64,000 nucleotides of DNA from positions 5,496 through 69,495 of the forward strand of contig CAMOMX010000001.1 of NCBI GenBank assembly GCA_946620035.1. Reading direction: 5' to 3'. Source of the DNA: CAG-791 sp003447895. GTDB lineage: Bacteria > Bacillota > Clostridia > Lachnospirales > Lachnospiraceae. Numbering within the stretch: position 1 is the stretch's first letter; every line of letters starts with the position of its first letter. Position numbers and translations under genes: made by a program. Positions 52,111 through 60,768 of this stretch are shown here, one piece after another. Under the pieces are notes generated by a model. That model made no database searches and had not been told where the DNA came from. It saw nothing but the letters and a program-made list of their open reading frames with translations.

Positions 52111-52123
52111 ATTTATCTGTCAA
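52095..52123 (-). promoter_or_regulatory. Promoter of the gntR-clpC-radA unit
   Basis: On the minus strand consensus TTGACA (52118-52123) and TACCAT (52095-52100) are 17 bases apart; the -10 is embedded in the palindrome at 52080-52110. Confidence 0.6.
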
Positions 52124-52166
52124 GTTCAGCTGTTACATCGCAGTAAGGGCGAAACCCGCTTCGGAC

Positions 52167-54041
52167 TTACTTTTTCCTTGAGCTCTCAATGAAAGAGTAG
52201 GACATATCATCGTCGTCATCAAGAAGGGGATCTGTAAAGTCCTCCGGATCATCGTCGTCATATTCTCTGCCGGAAAAATCATTCTCTTCTTCCCTGTACC
52301 TGACATTTTTCATGACACGCTGCATGGACAGTCTTCCCTGTCCGCTGTCGGGTTTCTGATCATAAGAAGGCTCTCTGTTATCGAAATCGTCGTCCTCCTC
52401 GTAATCGTCCTCCTCCCTGGGAAGATATTCGATGTCCTCCGGATACTCTTTGTACTCGTCAAATTCGCGGGTATAGCCCCTTTCTTCCTCTTCTTCCTCC
52501 TCATCGGAATCGGCGTCATCGTCCGCGTCTTCCCTCGATTCAGAGCCGAAGATCTTTCTCAAAAATCCGAAAAAGCTCCCTTTGTCTCTCCCGGAACCGC
52601 CTCTTCTTCTGACGGGCTCCTCCGAATCTTCCTCGTCCTCGAATTCGTCGTCCTCTTCGTAATACTCTTCGTCATCGTATTCGTCGTCATCATCGACGTA
52701 ATCTTCGTCGTCAGGCTCTGCCTGTACAGGCTGAACGTCCGAAGGCTCTTCGTCGTCGAATTCGCCGTCCTCTTCTCTATAGTCGGCATCGCTCTCGTCA
52801 TCCTCCGATCCCGTTTCTTCCCGGTCCGGTCCGCTGACAGGAATCGTCTTTTCAGCCGGCGCGCCCTGCTGTTCAGAAGGGGATACCTTCTCGGGAGCCG
52901 CGGGCGCTTCCTCAGAAGACGGGAGCACCTCCCCGACAGCCGGGAGCGGAGCCTTATCCTTAGCCGGTTCCGGCTTCGCGTTCTTTTTCGCGCTGTCAGG
53001 ATCCTCGCTCTTTACTGCGGGCTCTTCCTCGTCCGGAAGATCCTCTTTCTCTGTCTCGGACGCTTCCGGGGGGACGACTTCCTCTTCCTTCTCCTGACTA
53101 AGATCCACAGCTGTGGGCTCCGCGTCTTCAGGCTCCTTCAGCTCGACCGTTGTGTCCCGGACTTCTTCCTCCGGCGCCTCATCATCGTCGTCGAAGTAGT
53201 AATCATCGTCATCGCCGTCCTCATCGTCCTCTTCCTCATAAGGGGAATAGCCGGCAACTTCGAGGTTCCTTCTTCTCGAGCTCTTTCTGCCGTCCCTGAT
53301 GGATTTGATGAGATAGAGCGCGAATGCCGCAAGGCAGACTGTCAGAATACCGAAAATGATCGCCGCGGGCTTCCAGGCACCGGGTCCTCCGGCCGCCTTG
53401 GCATCGCTCTCCCCGCCGTTCATGTCGCTGATCCGGATCTTACTTCCGTTGTCATCATTGTAGACGTACCAGTTTCCGGATCCGTCCGATTCCGTCTCAT
53501 ATTTGACCGAGAAATGAGCGTTGGGGTCTTTGGTGGCGTCGTAATCCGCAGGCTTTGCGGTTTCCGCATTACCGGCTTCTTCTTTGTTTTCTTCCGCCGC
53601 GGGCTGTTCCTTCTCCGCAGTGTTTTCTTCCTCTTTGGCCTCGGCGGGCTCGTCCGCCTTCTCCTGCGGCTCAGCCTCCTGCTCTTCTTCCGCCGGTTCC
53701 GCTTCCTGCGCCTCCTCATTGAACTGCCTGAGTTCTTCCTCGCTCGCTTCAATAAAGTCAGCGCGGACGTAGCCCGTATTTCCGTTTTCGAGCTGCACAT
53801 AATACCATGTGGATCCGTCACCGGACTGCTCCACGCCAAGGATCGTCACTTCATCCCCCTGATTGAGGCTTCCGATGACATTGTCATCCTCTGTATCGGG
53901 TGCATTTCTTATCCTGACTTCATCTCCTATTGAAGTTGCCGCGGACGCGCCGATCGGATAGACCATTGCGCTTACACTGACAAGAACACCGGCCGCAACA
54001 GCCGACAGCAATTTCACAAATCTTTTGTTCCACTTGCTCAT
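52167..54041 (-). CDS. SH3 domain membrane protein with a long acidic intracellular tail
   Basis: 624 residues from ATG 54041 (MSKWNKRF); GGAG lies six bases upstream and an ATG four codons earlier overlaps it. Parts in order: signal peptide (LLSAVAAGVLVSVSAMV), bacterial SH3 domain from about residue 37 (GDEVRIRNAPDTEDDNVIG, WYYVQLENGNTGYVRADFI), a Glu/Ala-rich linker, one membrane helix (AAIIFGILTVCLAAFALYLI) at about 230, then some 380 residues dominated by Asp, Glu, Pro and Ser. SH3b domains often bind cell-wall peptides. The acidic tail contains a few patches with Tyr. The function is unknown. Confidence 0.65.
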   Translation of the reverse strand: MSKWNKRFVKLLSAVAAGVLVSVSAMVYPIGASAATSIGDEVRIRNAPDTEDDNVIGSLNQGDEVTILGVEQSGDGSTWYYVQLENGNTGYVRADFIEASEEELRQFNEEAQEAEPAEEEQEAEPQEKADEPAEAKEEENTAEKEQPAAEENKEEAGNAETAKPADYDATKDPNAHFSVKYETESDGSGNWYVYNDDNGSKIRISDMNGGESDAKAAGGPGAWKPAAIIFGILTVCLAAFALYLIKSIRDGRKSSRRRNLEVAGYSPYEEEDDEDGDDDDYYFDDDDEAPEEEVRDTTVELKEPEDAEPTAVDLSQEKEEEVVPPEASETEKEDLPDEEEPAVKSEDPDSAKKNAKPEPAKDKAPLPAVGEVLPSSEEAPAAPEKVSPSEQQGAPAEKTIPVSGPDREETGSEDDESDADYREEDGEFDDEEPSDVQPVQAEPDDEDYVDDDDEYDDEEYYEEDDEFEDEEDSEEPVRRRGGSGRDKGSFFGFLRKIFGSESREDADDDADSDEEEEEEERGYTREFDEYKEYPEDIEYLPREEDDYEEDDDFDNREPSYDQKPDSGQGRLSMQRVMKNVRYREEENDFSGREYDDDDPEDFTDPLLDDDDDMSYSFIESSRKK

Positions 54042-54168
54042 TTTATTCTCCATTCTGAATCAGACCCGGTCCGGGATCCCCTGCGCGCAGCAGTCCGGAT
54101 TCAAACATCTGACTTCAATCCTCTGACTTCAATACTGTAAATTATACGTGGCAGTAACTGCCCGGAAG

Positions 54169-55446
54169 TTACTGCACGGAATCGATCGCTTTACCGATGT
54201 CATGGCGCATATACATGCCGTCAAAGTGCACCAGCTCCGTGGCGCGGTACGCGTTTTCCCTCGCCTCTTTGAGAGTTTTGCCGAGCGCCGTCACGCCGAG
54301 GACGCGCCCGCCGCTGGTCACGGTCTCGCCGTTCTTGTTTAAGGACGTTCCCGCGTGGAAGCAGTAATACCCGTCTTTCCCGTCAAACGCATCAAGGCCC
54401 GTGATGACTTTCCCCTTCTCATAGCTTCCGGGATATCCGCCCGATGCGATGACTACGCAGACTGCCGCGTTGTCACAAAATTCCAGGTCGATCCGGTCGA
54501 GCGTTCCGTCTATGCACGCCTCCATCACATCCACGATATCCGTCTTCATCCTGGGCAGGACGACCTGGGTCTCGGGATCTCCGAAGCGCGTATTGTACTC
54601 GAGAACTTTGGGCCCGTCCGCCGTCAGCATCAGGCCAAAATACAGAACGCCTCTGAAAGGTCTTCCCTCTGAAGCCATGGCATCCATTGTCCTCTGGTAA
54701 ATATTTTCCCTGCAATAAGCATCGATTTCTTCCGTGTAGAAAGGACTGGGGGAGAAGGTTCCCATTCCGCCCGTGTTGAGGCCTGTGTCGCCGTCACCCG
54801 CTCTCTTGTGGTCCTGGGAACTGCTCATGAGCTTATAGTGCTTTCCGTCCGCAAACGCAAGGACCGACACTTCCCTTCCGGTCATGAACTCCTCGATGAC
54901 GATCTTACTTCCGGCATCCCCGAACTTTTTGTCCGTCATCAGATCGCTCACACCTGCCTTCGCTTCTTCAAGCGTATTGCAGATGAGAACGCCCTTCCCC
55001 AGCGCGAGGCCGGACGCCTTGAGGACGATCGGCATCTTTGCCGTCTCGAGATATTCGAGCGCCTTTCCGGCGTCCTCGAAGATCTCATAGGCCGCCGTCG
55101 GGATCTTGTATTTCTTCATCAGATCTTTGGAAAAGGCCTTGCTTCCCTCGATGATCGCCGCGTTCGCGGGCGTCCCGAAGATCCTGAGCCCTTCCGCTTC
55201 AAACGCGTCGACAATCCCGGCACAGAGCGGATCGTCCATGCTGCAGACTGTCAGATCGATCTCTTTTTCTTTGGCAAACGCTGTCAGCGCGGCAAAATCC
55301 ATGGTCCCGATCGGGACGCACTCCGCGATTCCGGCAATGCCGGCATTTCCGGGCGCGCAGTAGAGCTTCTCAACCTGCGGGCTTCTTCTGAGCGCCTCCG
55401 CGATCGCATGTTCTCTTCCGCCGCCGCCTACGAGTAATACTTTCAT
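54169..55446 (-). CDS. purD: Phosphoribosylamine-glycine ligase
   Basis: PurD joins phosphoribosylamine and glycine with ATP to give GAR, the second step of purine synthesis. It is an ATP-grasp enzyme: VLLVGGGGREHAIAEAL at the start, YLETAKMPIVLKASGLALGKGV in the ATP domain (split as KMPIVLKASG and LALGKGV), and EYNTRFGDPETQVVLPRM (metal site region NTRFGDPE). ATG 55446 has GGGAGG seven bases upstream; an in-frame TTG six bases earlier overlaps it. It is the last of purE-purM-purN-purD. A 9-base inverted repeat starts right at its stop codon and may be a weak terminator. Confidence 0.96.
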   Translation of the reverse strand: MKVLLVGGGGREHAIAEALRRSPQVEKLYCAPGNAGIAGIAECVPIGTMDFAALTAFAKEKEIDLTVCSMDDPLCAGIVDAFEAEGLRIFGTPANAAIIEGSKAFSKDLMKKYKIPTAAYEIFEDAGKALEYLETAKMPIVLKASGLALGKGVLICNTLEEAKAGVSDLMTDKKFGDAGSKIVIEEFMTGREVSVLAFADGKHYKLMSSSQDHKRAGDGDTGLNTGGMGTFSPSPFYTEEIDAYCRENIYQRTMDAMASEGRPFRGVLYFGLMLTADGPKVLEYNTRFGDPETQVVLPRMKTDIVDVMEACIDGTLDRIDLEFCDNAAVCVVIASGGYPGSYEKGKVITGLDAFDGKDGYYCFHAGTSLNKNGETVTSGGRVLGVTALGKTLKEARENAYRATELVHFDGMYMRHDIGKAIDSVQ

Positions 55447-55461
55447 GGACAATCCTCCCTC

Positions 55462-56094
55462 TTATGATTCCCTGATATGGGTGATTCCGTTTCCGTCAAT
55501 CGTAACTCTTCCCTGAGCGATCAGGGAGATCGCCTCCGGCAGCAGTTTCCACTCTGCCTCCTCCATCACGCGTCTCTGCAGTATCTGAGGTGTGTCACCC
55601 TCGCGGACCTCCACGGCTTTCTGAAGAAGAATCGGGCCGTGGTCGAGGTCCTCGTCGACAAAGTGGACCGTTGCGCCCGTCACCTTGACGCCTCTTTCAA
55701 GAACTTTCTCGTGGACATGAAGTCCGTAGTATCCCTTTCCGCAGAAGGAGGGAATCAGGGCAGGGTGAATATTGATGATCTTTCCCCGGTAAGCGCTGAT
55801 CACGCATTCAGGGACCGCGACCATAAAGCCTGCCAGAACGATCAGGTCCGGCGATGCCTCGTTCAGCGCTTCCAAGAGCGCCTCGTTAAAGAGAGCGCGG
55901 CTCTCAAACGTCTTCGGGGATACGCAGATCCCTTCGATGCCTGCCTGCGCCGCTCTTTCAAGCGCGTAGGCGCGGGGATTGTTGCTGATCACCCTCACCA
56001 GCTCCGCGCCCTTAATCGTGCCGCCCTTTACCGCGTCTATGATCGCCTGGAGATTCGTTCCGCCGCCGGATACGCATACGGCAACTCTCAGCAT
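55462..56094 (-). CDS. purN: Phosphoribosylglycinamide formyltransferase
   Basis: PurN formylates GAR using 10-formyl-THF. The 210-residue chain has VCVSGGGTNLQAIID at the start (phosphate site), the catalytic NIHPALIPSF with the histidine, and GATVHFVDEDLDHGPILLQ with the aspartate. Its start overlaps the purM stop by seven bases and it precedes purD by 15. Nothing unusual is seen. Confidence 0.96.
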   Translation of the reverse strand: MLRVAVCVSGGGTNLQAIIDAVKGGTIKGAELVRVISNNPRAYALERAAQAGIEGICVSPKTFESRALFNEALLEALNEASPDLIVLAGFMVAVPECVISAYRGKIINIHPALIPSFCGKGYYGLHVHEKVLERGVKVTGATVHFVDEDLDHGPILLQKAVEVREGDTPQILQRRVMEEAEWKLLPEAISLIAQGRVTIDGNGITHIRES

Positions 56095-57122
56095 AATTCC
56101 ACTCCCTTCTCAGCCCCTTCTGCGACGTCTCCGATCACATACGCCTCTTCGCCTGCCGCTTTCAGGGCTTCCACGGCCTTGTCCGCATCGTCTTTGTCAA
56201 GCGCCAGTACCATTCCGATGCCCATGTTGAAGGTGTTGTACATCATCTTCTCTTCGAGTCCGCCCGTTTTCTGCAGGAGGCCGAAGATCGCGGGAACGGG
56301 ATAGCTGTCCTTTCTGACCCTGGCGACGATGCCATCAGGGAGCATTCTCGGAATATTTTCGTAGAAGCCGCCTCCTGTGATATGGCTGCATCCCTTGATG
56401 CGGATCCCGGCCTCTTTCACAGCGCGGAGCGCCTTCACATAGATCTTTGTCGGGGTCAGAAGCGCGTCGCCCAAGGTCATTCCGAGCTCGGGATAGAAGC
56501 GCTTTAAATTGGTCTCATTGACATCAAACACTTTTCTCACGAGGGAGAAGCCGTTACTGTGGACGCCCGAAGACGCGATTCCCACGAGCTTGTCTCCCGG
56601 TTTGATGTCCGCGCCTGTGATCAGGTCTTTTTCATCGGCGACGCCCACGGCGAATCCGGCAAGATCATATTCGTCGACCGGATAAAAGCCCGGCATCTCA
56701 GCCGTCTCTCCTCCGATCAGCGCCGCATCCGACTGAACGCACCCCTCGCAGACGCCGGAGACGATCTCCGCGATCTTTTCGGGGACGTTCTTTCCGCAGG
56801 CAATATAGTCGAGGAAGTAGAGCGGTTCTCCGCCCGCGCACGCCACATCATTGACGCACATGGCAACGCAGTCGATTCCCACGGTGTCATGCTTATCCAT
56901 CAGAAAAGCGATCTTGAGCTTTGTTCCCACTCCGTCGGTTCCGGACAGAAGGACCGGCTTTTCCATCTCCTTGATCTTCGCGAGGGAGAAAGCGCCCGAG
57001 AAGCCCCCGAGACCGCCCATTACTTCAGGCCGCATGGTCCGCTTCACATACTGTTTCATCAGTTCAACACTGCGGTAACCGGCCTCGATATCCACGCCGG
57101 AACTTTTATAATCCAAACCCAT
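56088..57122 (-). CDS. purM: Phosphoribosylformylglycinamidine cyclo-ligase
   Basis: PurM closes the imidazole ring of FGAM to AIR. Its 344 residues carry LLSGTDGVGTKLKIAF, the family ATP/magnesium segment, IDCVAMCVNDVACAGGEPL (here CVNDVACAGGEP) and GIASSGVHSNGFSLVR. It lies 86 bases downstream of purE and overlaps purN. The ribosome site GGAGG is 12 bases before the ATG, at the long end of the usual range. Confidence 0.96.
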   Translation of the reverse strand: MGLDYKSSGVDIEAGYRSVELMKQYVKRTMRPEVMGGLGGFSGAFSLAKIKEMEKPVLLSGTDGVGTKLKIAFLMDKHDTVGIDCVAMCVNDVACAGGEPLYFLDYIACGKNVPEKIAEIVSGVCEGCVQSDAALIGGETAEMPGFYPVDEYDLAGFAVGVADEKDLITGADIKPGDKLVGIASSGVHSNGFSLVRKVFDVNETNLKRFYPELGMTLGDALLTPTKIYVKALRAVKEAGIRIKGCSHITGGGFYENIPRMLPDGIVARVRKDSYPVPAIFGLLQKTGGLEEKMMYNTFNMGIGMVLALDKDDADKAVEALKAAGEEAYVIGDVAEGAEKGVELC

Positions 57123-57208
57123 ATACTGTATTTTCCTCCGTCTCTTTATACTTGCTTTTTATTCAGGTGCCGATCCGGTCTGTGACTCCGGGAACTGTCC
57201 TCTCTGAT

Positions 57209-57709
57209 TCAGTAATTCTTGTAACCGGTTTCCTGCAGACGCGCGTCCTTCTTTTCCACATCACCGGCCATACCGGCGCTGTATTCCTTCAGGCGCCCGA
57301 GGAGCTCGCTGTCGGATACGGCCAGGATCTTGGCCGCCAGGATTCCGGCGTTTTTGCCGCCGCCGATCGCCACTGTGGCAACCGGAATGCCTGAGGGCAT
57401 CTGGACGATGGAATACAGAGAGTCTCTTCCGCCGAGGGATGTGGTGTGCATCGGTATGCCGATGACAGGCATAGGAAACAGCGCGGCGCACATGCCGGGA
57501 AGATGCGCGGCCATTCCGGCCCCCGCAATGATCACCTTGATTCCTCTCTCTTCCGCGCTTTTTGCCCAGTTAAAAAACAGATCGGGCTCCCTGTGAGCCG
57601 AGATGATGTGCATTTCATAGCTGATCCCGAACTCATCGAGAACTTCTGCCGCCTTACTCATAACGGAAAGATCCGAATCACTTCCCATAACGATTCCTAC
57701 TTTTGCCAT
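57209..57709 (-). CDS. purE: N5-carboxyaminoimidazole ribonucleotide mutase
   Basis: PurE moves the carboxyl group of N5-CAIR to give CAIR. The class I form is visible in GSDSDLSVMSKA (phosphate and substrate site with the serine and aspartate), ISAHREPD with the catalytic histidine, and IAGAGMAAHLPGMCA. At 166 residues it has standard length. It leads the pur operon after a predicted promoter. No purK is seen in the window, so N5-CAIR would come from a gene elsewhere or PurE uses CO2 directly as in some bacteria (class II), which this sequence does not clearly resemble. Confidence 0.94.
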   Translation of the reverse strand: MAKVGIVMGSDSDLSVMSKAAEVLDEFGISYEMHIISAHREPDLFFNWAKSAEERGIKVIIAGAGMAAHLPGMCAALFPMPVIGIPMHTTSLGGRDSLYSIVQMPSGIPVATVAIGGGKNAGILAAKILAVSDSELLGRLKEYSAGMAGDVEKKDARLQETGYKNY

Positions 57710-57741
57710 AGTGCCTCCTTACCTGTCAGTATGTGTCTTCT

Positions 57742-57770
57742 TGTATGTCCATTTCCTCTTATTCTGTCAA
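57742..57770 (-). promoter_or_regulatory. Candidate promoter of the purE-M-N-D operon
   Basis: On the minus strand consensus TTGACA (57765-57770) and CATACA (57742-57747) are 17 bases apart, about 30 bases before purE. No purine riboswitch or PurR box could be made out. Confidence 0.45.
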
Positions 57771-57832
57771 CAAACATAACTTCACGAGTTTAGTTTAACG
57801 AAAACGGTTCTCCAGTGCAACCTCGAAAGGCC

Positions 57833-59917
57833 TCACTTTTGGAAACTTCCTCTCCGCCCGAGCGGTTCGTTGAGCGCCTCCGTCCCCTCGAGCACAAATT
57901 TTCCATCCGCGATGACCGGTATTCTCGTGCCGTCTCTTCGAACCGCCGTGATCTCTCCCAGCTCCCCGTAGGGAAGCGTGATGTCCGTGTGACAGCCAAA
58001 ATAGGCCCTTTCCGGTCTTGTCTTTCTGAGGACCGATACGCTGTTATCTTTGGCGATCACTTCTTTTCCGTCCGGATTGTAGACATGATTGTCCTCTTCG
58101 CCCGCGTAACAGGTATCGCCGAGCGCGAAGTGCGGCCCTGTTTTCTCAGCGATCAGAGGGGGGAGCCTGTCAAAGATTCCGTATTTTGACGCGGCCGCGT
58201 AGGCCATGGTATTGGTTCCTATCGCGCACTCCCCCATAGGAAGCGTTCTGTGATGAAAGAGCAGTTTTTCCTCGATCAGCCTGCGGCCCTTGCCGGCGTC
58301 TTCATAATTTGCGCAGCTGTAGTCCCTGACCCACCCGTCCTCAAAAGTAAGAACAAGGTCCTTGAAACACAGTCCGTTCGCGTGGGCTCTCCTCACATGG
58401 AGTCTTCCCGCCGTCCCTTCAAGGACCGGCGTTGTGAAGACTTCCCCCGCGGGAATATTGACGTCTGAGAGACAGTTTGTAAAGCTCGCTTCACTGTCAG
58501 GGTCAGACGGCTCGGGAAGCATGACTGTGAGGGATGTCCCGTTTCCCTCCCTTCCCTTAACTTCCAGCATGCAGGCCGTCGAGAGCGCGTCGGAAAGCCT
58601 TGTCTGCGCCCTCTCAAAGACAGCGTTGTCCTGTGTGTTGATCCGGACCACGCAGTCGAAGATCTCCTCATATTCGGCCCTTCCTTTCGCGACAGAGGGC
58701 ATCGGATGCGCGATGACCGTAAAGCTTCTGTTTCTGGCATCGACAGCGTCGTCGCAGAGTCTCTCCGCCCGGGACACGTACTCCGCGCTGAGCCTCTTCT
58801 GCGCCTTGCTGTAACAGGGGGCCTCCCTTTTTTTCTCCGGGATCAAAGGGGGCGGTCCGAATGTCTCAAGAACGATGGGCCCCGCATAGCGGACCGTCTC
58901 TTTTTTGAGCGTCCTGTAGGCATTGGCAAGTCCCTCCAGGCGCCTCTTCGAGAGCGCGTCATCGAGAAACAGCGCGAGGTCCTCCCTGTGGTCGCCAAAG
59001 TACTGAGGGTTCGGATCGGCTCCCCGGTAACACTCCTCCTGATCCCGCCCAAGACAGAACAGAGTCGGGTAAAAGGCGGGAAGGATTGCCGTGAGCCGCG
59101 CCTTGGAAAGCCGCTTTACGATCTCCCTGCCAAGCCTCTCAAATCCCATGTGGAAGACGACCGATGCTCTCTTTTTGGCCAGAATATTCTTGCCGCCGTT
59201 TGTAAAGCCACGAAGAAAGCCCTCCACGACCGTATCCGCGATCAGGGCTGTCCTTTCCTCACTAAGTCCCGCGATCAGTTCCGCGGTAAGGATCTCCTCC
59301 CCGGTCACGAATTCCCCCGTGAGATAAAGATCCCTGACCGCCGCGGAATCCTTCATGACCATCCCGTGCAGCCTTGTGCTTCCCTCCACCAGCCTTTCCC
59401 TCTCGCAGAAGGTCATTTCCTCCTCCGCGTAATCGAAAAGATACTGGCGGATGATACTCCGGATCTGCCCTTCCCCGGGACAGTCCCCGCTCTCCCTGTA
59501 AGCCACGCAGAAAGCCGTATAGACTTCCAGAAACAGTTCTGTGCGGATGAGAAATCGCTCCCTGTGTCTTCCGTAGACAAACGGGATCACGCTTCGCATC
59601 TCATAGCGGAGCGCCGACAGCAGAGGTCCGAATTCCGCGCCCAGCTTTCGGACCGCATAGGCCGGGTCCGAATAGCTCTTTTCATAAGAACCCGGAAGGA
59701 TCTCCCTGTACAGCGCGAGATTCCTCTCCCGGAGTTTCTCAAGGGAACTCGTCTGTGCCTCGCCCGAATCCAGAAACTCCGCCTCCTCCTGCATCCGGAT
59801 CAGCCACTCAGCCCCCTCTTTAAAGTATTCCGAAAACCGGGGATCTGTCCCGTCCTCGCCCGGGATCTGCCGGATCCTCTCCATCGCGGCTGTGTATCGA
59901 AGTTCTGTCAGGTCCAT
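57833..59917 (-). CDS. M29-type aminopeptidase with large N-terminal extension
   Basis: 694 residues. The last 210 match the C-terminal catalytic half of M29 metallopeptidases (AmpS/aminopeptidase T): metal ligands Glu492 (PAGEVFTTP), Glu563 (MGECAIGTN), His596 (GPHFALGD), His643 and Asp645 (GCHTDIT). These enzymes remove N-terminal residues using two metal ions. The first 350-400 residues are helical, charged and not assignable; typical M29 enzymes have about 410 residues in total. It is cytoplasmic, with no signal peptide. The ATG at 59917 follows GGAGAG. The neighbouring purE and pyrE genes do not hint at a role. Confidence 0.8.
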   Translation of the reverse strand: MDLTELRYTAAMERIRQIPGEDGTDPRFSEYFKEGAEWLIRMQEEAEFLDSGEAQTSSLEKLRERNLALYREILPGSYEKSYSDPAYAVRKLGAEFGPLLSALRYEMRSVIPFVYGRHRERFLIRTELFLEVYTAFCVAYRESGDCPGEGQIRSIIRQYLFDYAEEEMTFCERERLVEGSTRLHGMVMKDSAAVRDLYLTGEFVTGEEILTAELIAGLSEERTALIADTVVEGFLRGFTNGGKNILAKKRASVVFHMGFERLGREIVKRLSKARLTAILPAFYPTLFCLGRDQEECYRGADPNPQYFGDHREDLALFLDDALSKRRLEGLANAYRTLKKETVRYAGPIVLETFGPPPLIPEKKREAPCYSKAQKRLSAEYVSRAERLCDDAVDARNRSFTVIAHPMPSVAKGRAEYEEIFDCVVRINTQDNAVFERAQTRLSDALSTACMLEVKGREGNGTSLTVMLPEPSDPDSEASFTNCLSDVNIPAGEVFTTPVLEGTAGRLHVRRAHANGLCFKDLVLTFEDGWVRDYSCANYEDAGKGRRLIEEKLLFHHRTLPMGECAIGTNTMAYAAASKYGIFDRLPPLIAEKTGPHFALGDTCYAGEEDNHVYNPDGKEVIAKDNSVSVLRKTRPERAYFGCHTDITLPYGELGEITAVRRDGTRIPVIADGKFVLEGTEALNEPLGRRGSFQK

Positions 59918-59975
59918 TTCTCTCCTTTGCTTTTTGCTGAAGCTGACTTCCGGGTTCCTTCAGCATTACCGTAAA

Positions 59976-60014
59976 TCAGGCTCTGCTGTCTGCACTGGAC
60001 AGCGGAGCCTGATG
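59976..60014 (-). terminator. Hairpin after pyrE (probable terminator)
   Basis: A near-perfect 16-base stem starting ATCAGGCTC on the minus strand, followed by TTTACGG. The T run is short, so partial read-through into the peptidase gene is possible. Confidence 0.6.
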
Positions 60015-60023
60015 TCTTACTCT

Positions 60024-60707
60024 TTATGACTGTTTGACGCCGTACTCAGCATAATAGCTGTCCAGAGAAGCTTTGATCTTGTCATCGATCAGAACTTTTC
60101 CGTTTACCGGCCTGTTATACAGATACTCCTGTACTTCATCCATCGTGACAATAGCCCCTGTGGGGAAGCCGTAGTCCTCTTTGATCTCATTGAGGGCGCT
60201 GACCGTACCTTTGGGTCCCACCTCTCTCCTGTCAAGAGAGACGATAAGCCCTATGATATCTACATCCGCCTGGGCCCTTATGATCGGAACGGTCTCGGCG
60301 ATCGAAGCGCCCGAAGTCGTCACATCTTCGATGATCAGCACCCGGTCCTCATCCCTGAGCTTGGTTCCCAGAAGGATCCCGGTATCGCCGTGATCTTTGA
60401 TCTCTTTGCGGTTCGCGCAGTATTTGATATCGCGCCCGTAGAGCTTGCTGATCGCCATGACCGTGGCCACCGCAAGCGGAATCCCCTTGTAGGCGGGGCC
60501 GAACAGAACGTCAAAATCCAGTCCGAAACGGTCATTGATCGCCCTCGCGTAGTATTCGCCGAGCTTGATCAGCTGGGAGCCGGTTTTGTAGGCTCCGGCA
60601 TTCATAAAGAACGGAGATTTCCTGCCGCTCTTAAGGGTAAACTCGCCGAATTTGAGAACCTGCGAGTCCACCATAAAGTTTATAAAGTTCTTTTTGTATT
60701 CTTCCAT
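60024..60707 (-). CDS. pyrE: Orotate phosphoribosyltransferase
   Basis: PyrE joins orotate and PRPP to OMP. ATG 60707 (MEEYKKNFINFMVDSQ) has AAAGGGGG eight bases upstream; eight codons of open frame before it are not family. The core has LKSGRKSPFFMNAG (substrate lid), GPAYKGIPLAVATVMAI and the PRPP motif RVLIIEDVTTSGASI. Its 227 residues match the longer form common in Clostridia. It follows pyrF by 61 bases, and both perform the last two steps to UMP. Confidence 0.96.
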   Translation of the reverse strand: MEEYKKNFINFMVDSQVLKFGEFTLKSGRKSPFFMNAGAYKTGSQLIKLGEYYARAINDRFGLDFDVLFGPAYKGIPLAVATVMAISKLYGRDIKYCANRKEIKDHGDTGILLGTKLRDEDRVLIIEDVTTSGASIAETVPIIRAQADVDIIGLIVSLDRREVGPKGTVSALNEIKEDYGFPTGAIVTMDEVQEYLYNRPVNGKVLIDDKIKASLDSYYAEYGVKQS

Positions 60708-60768
60708 GAATTGAGCCCCCTTTCCTGCCAAATATGTTCATTTGCAAAGTCCGATGTCCGGCTTTAGG

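Noticed and set aside
52167..53840. Several shadow frames rich in Thr, Arg and Ser opposite the acidic SH3 protein
   Set aside because: They result from GAT/GAA-rich coding of the acidic tail read in other frames and lack ribosome sites.
54108..54133. 12-base direct repeat TCTGACTTCAAT twice, two bases apart, upstream of the SH3 gene
   Set aside because: Only two copies and no association with a promoter that I could define; a small chance or slippage duplication is sufficient.
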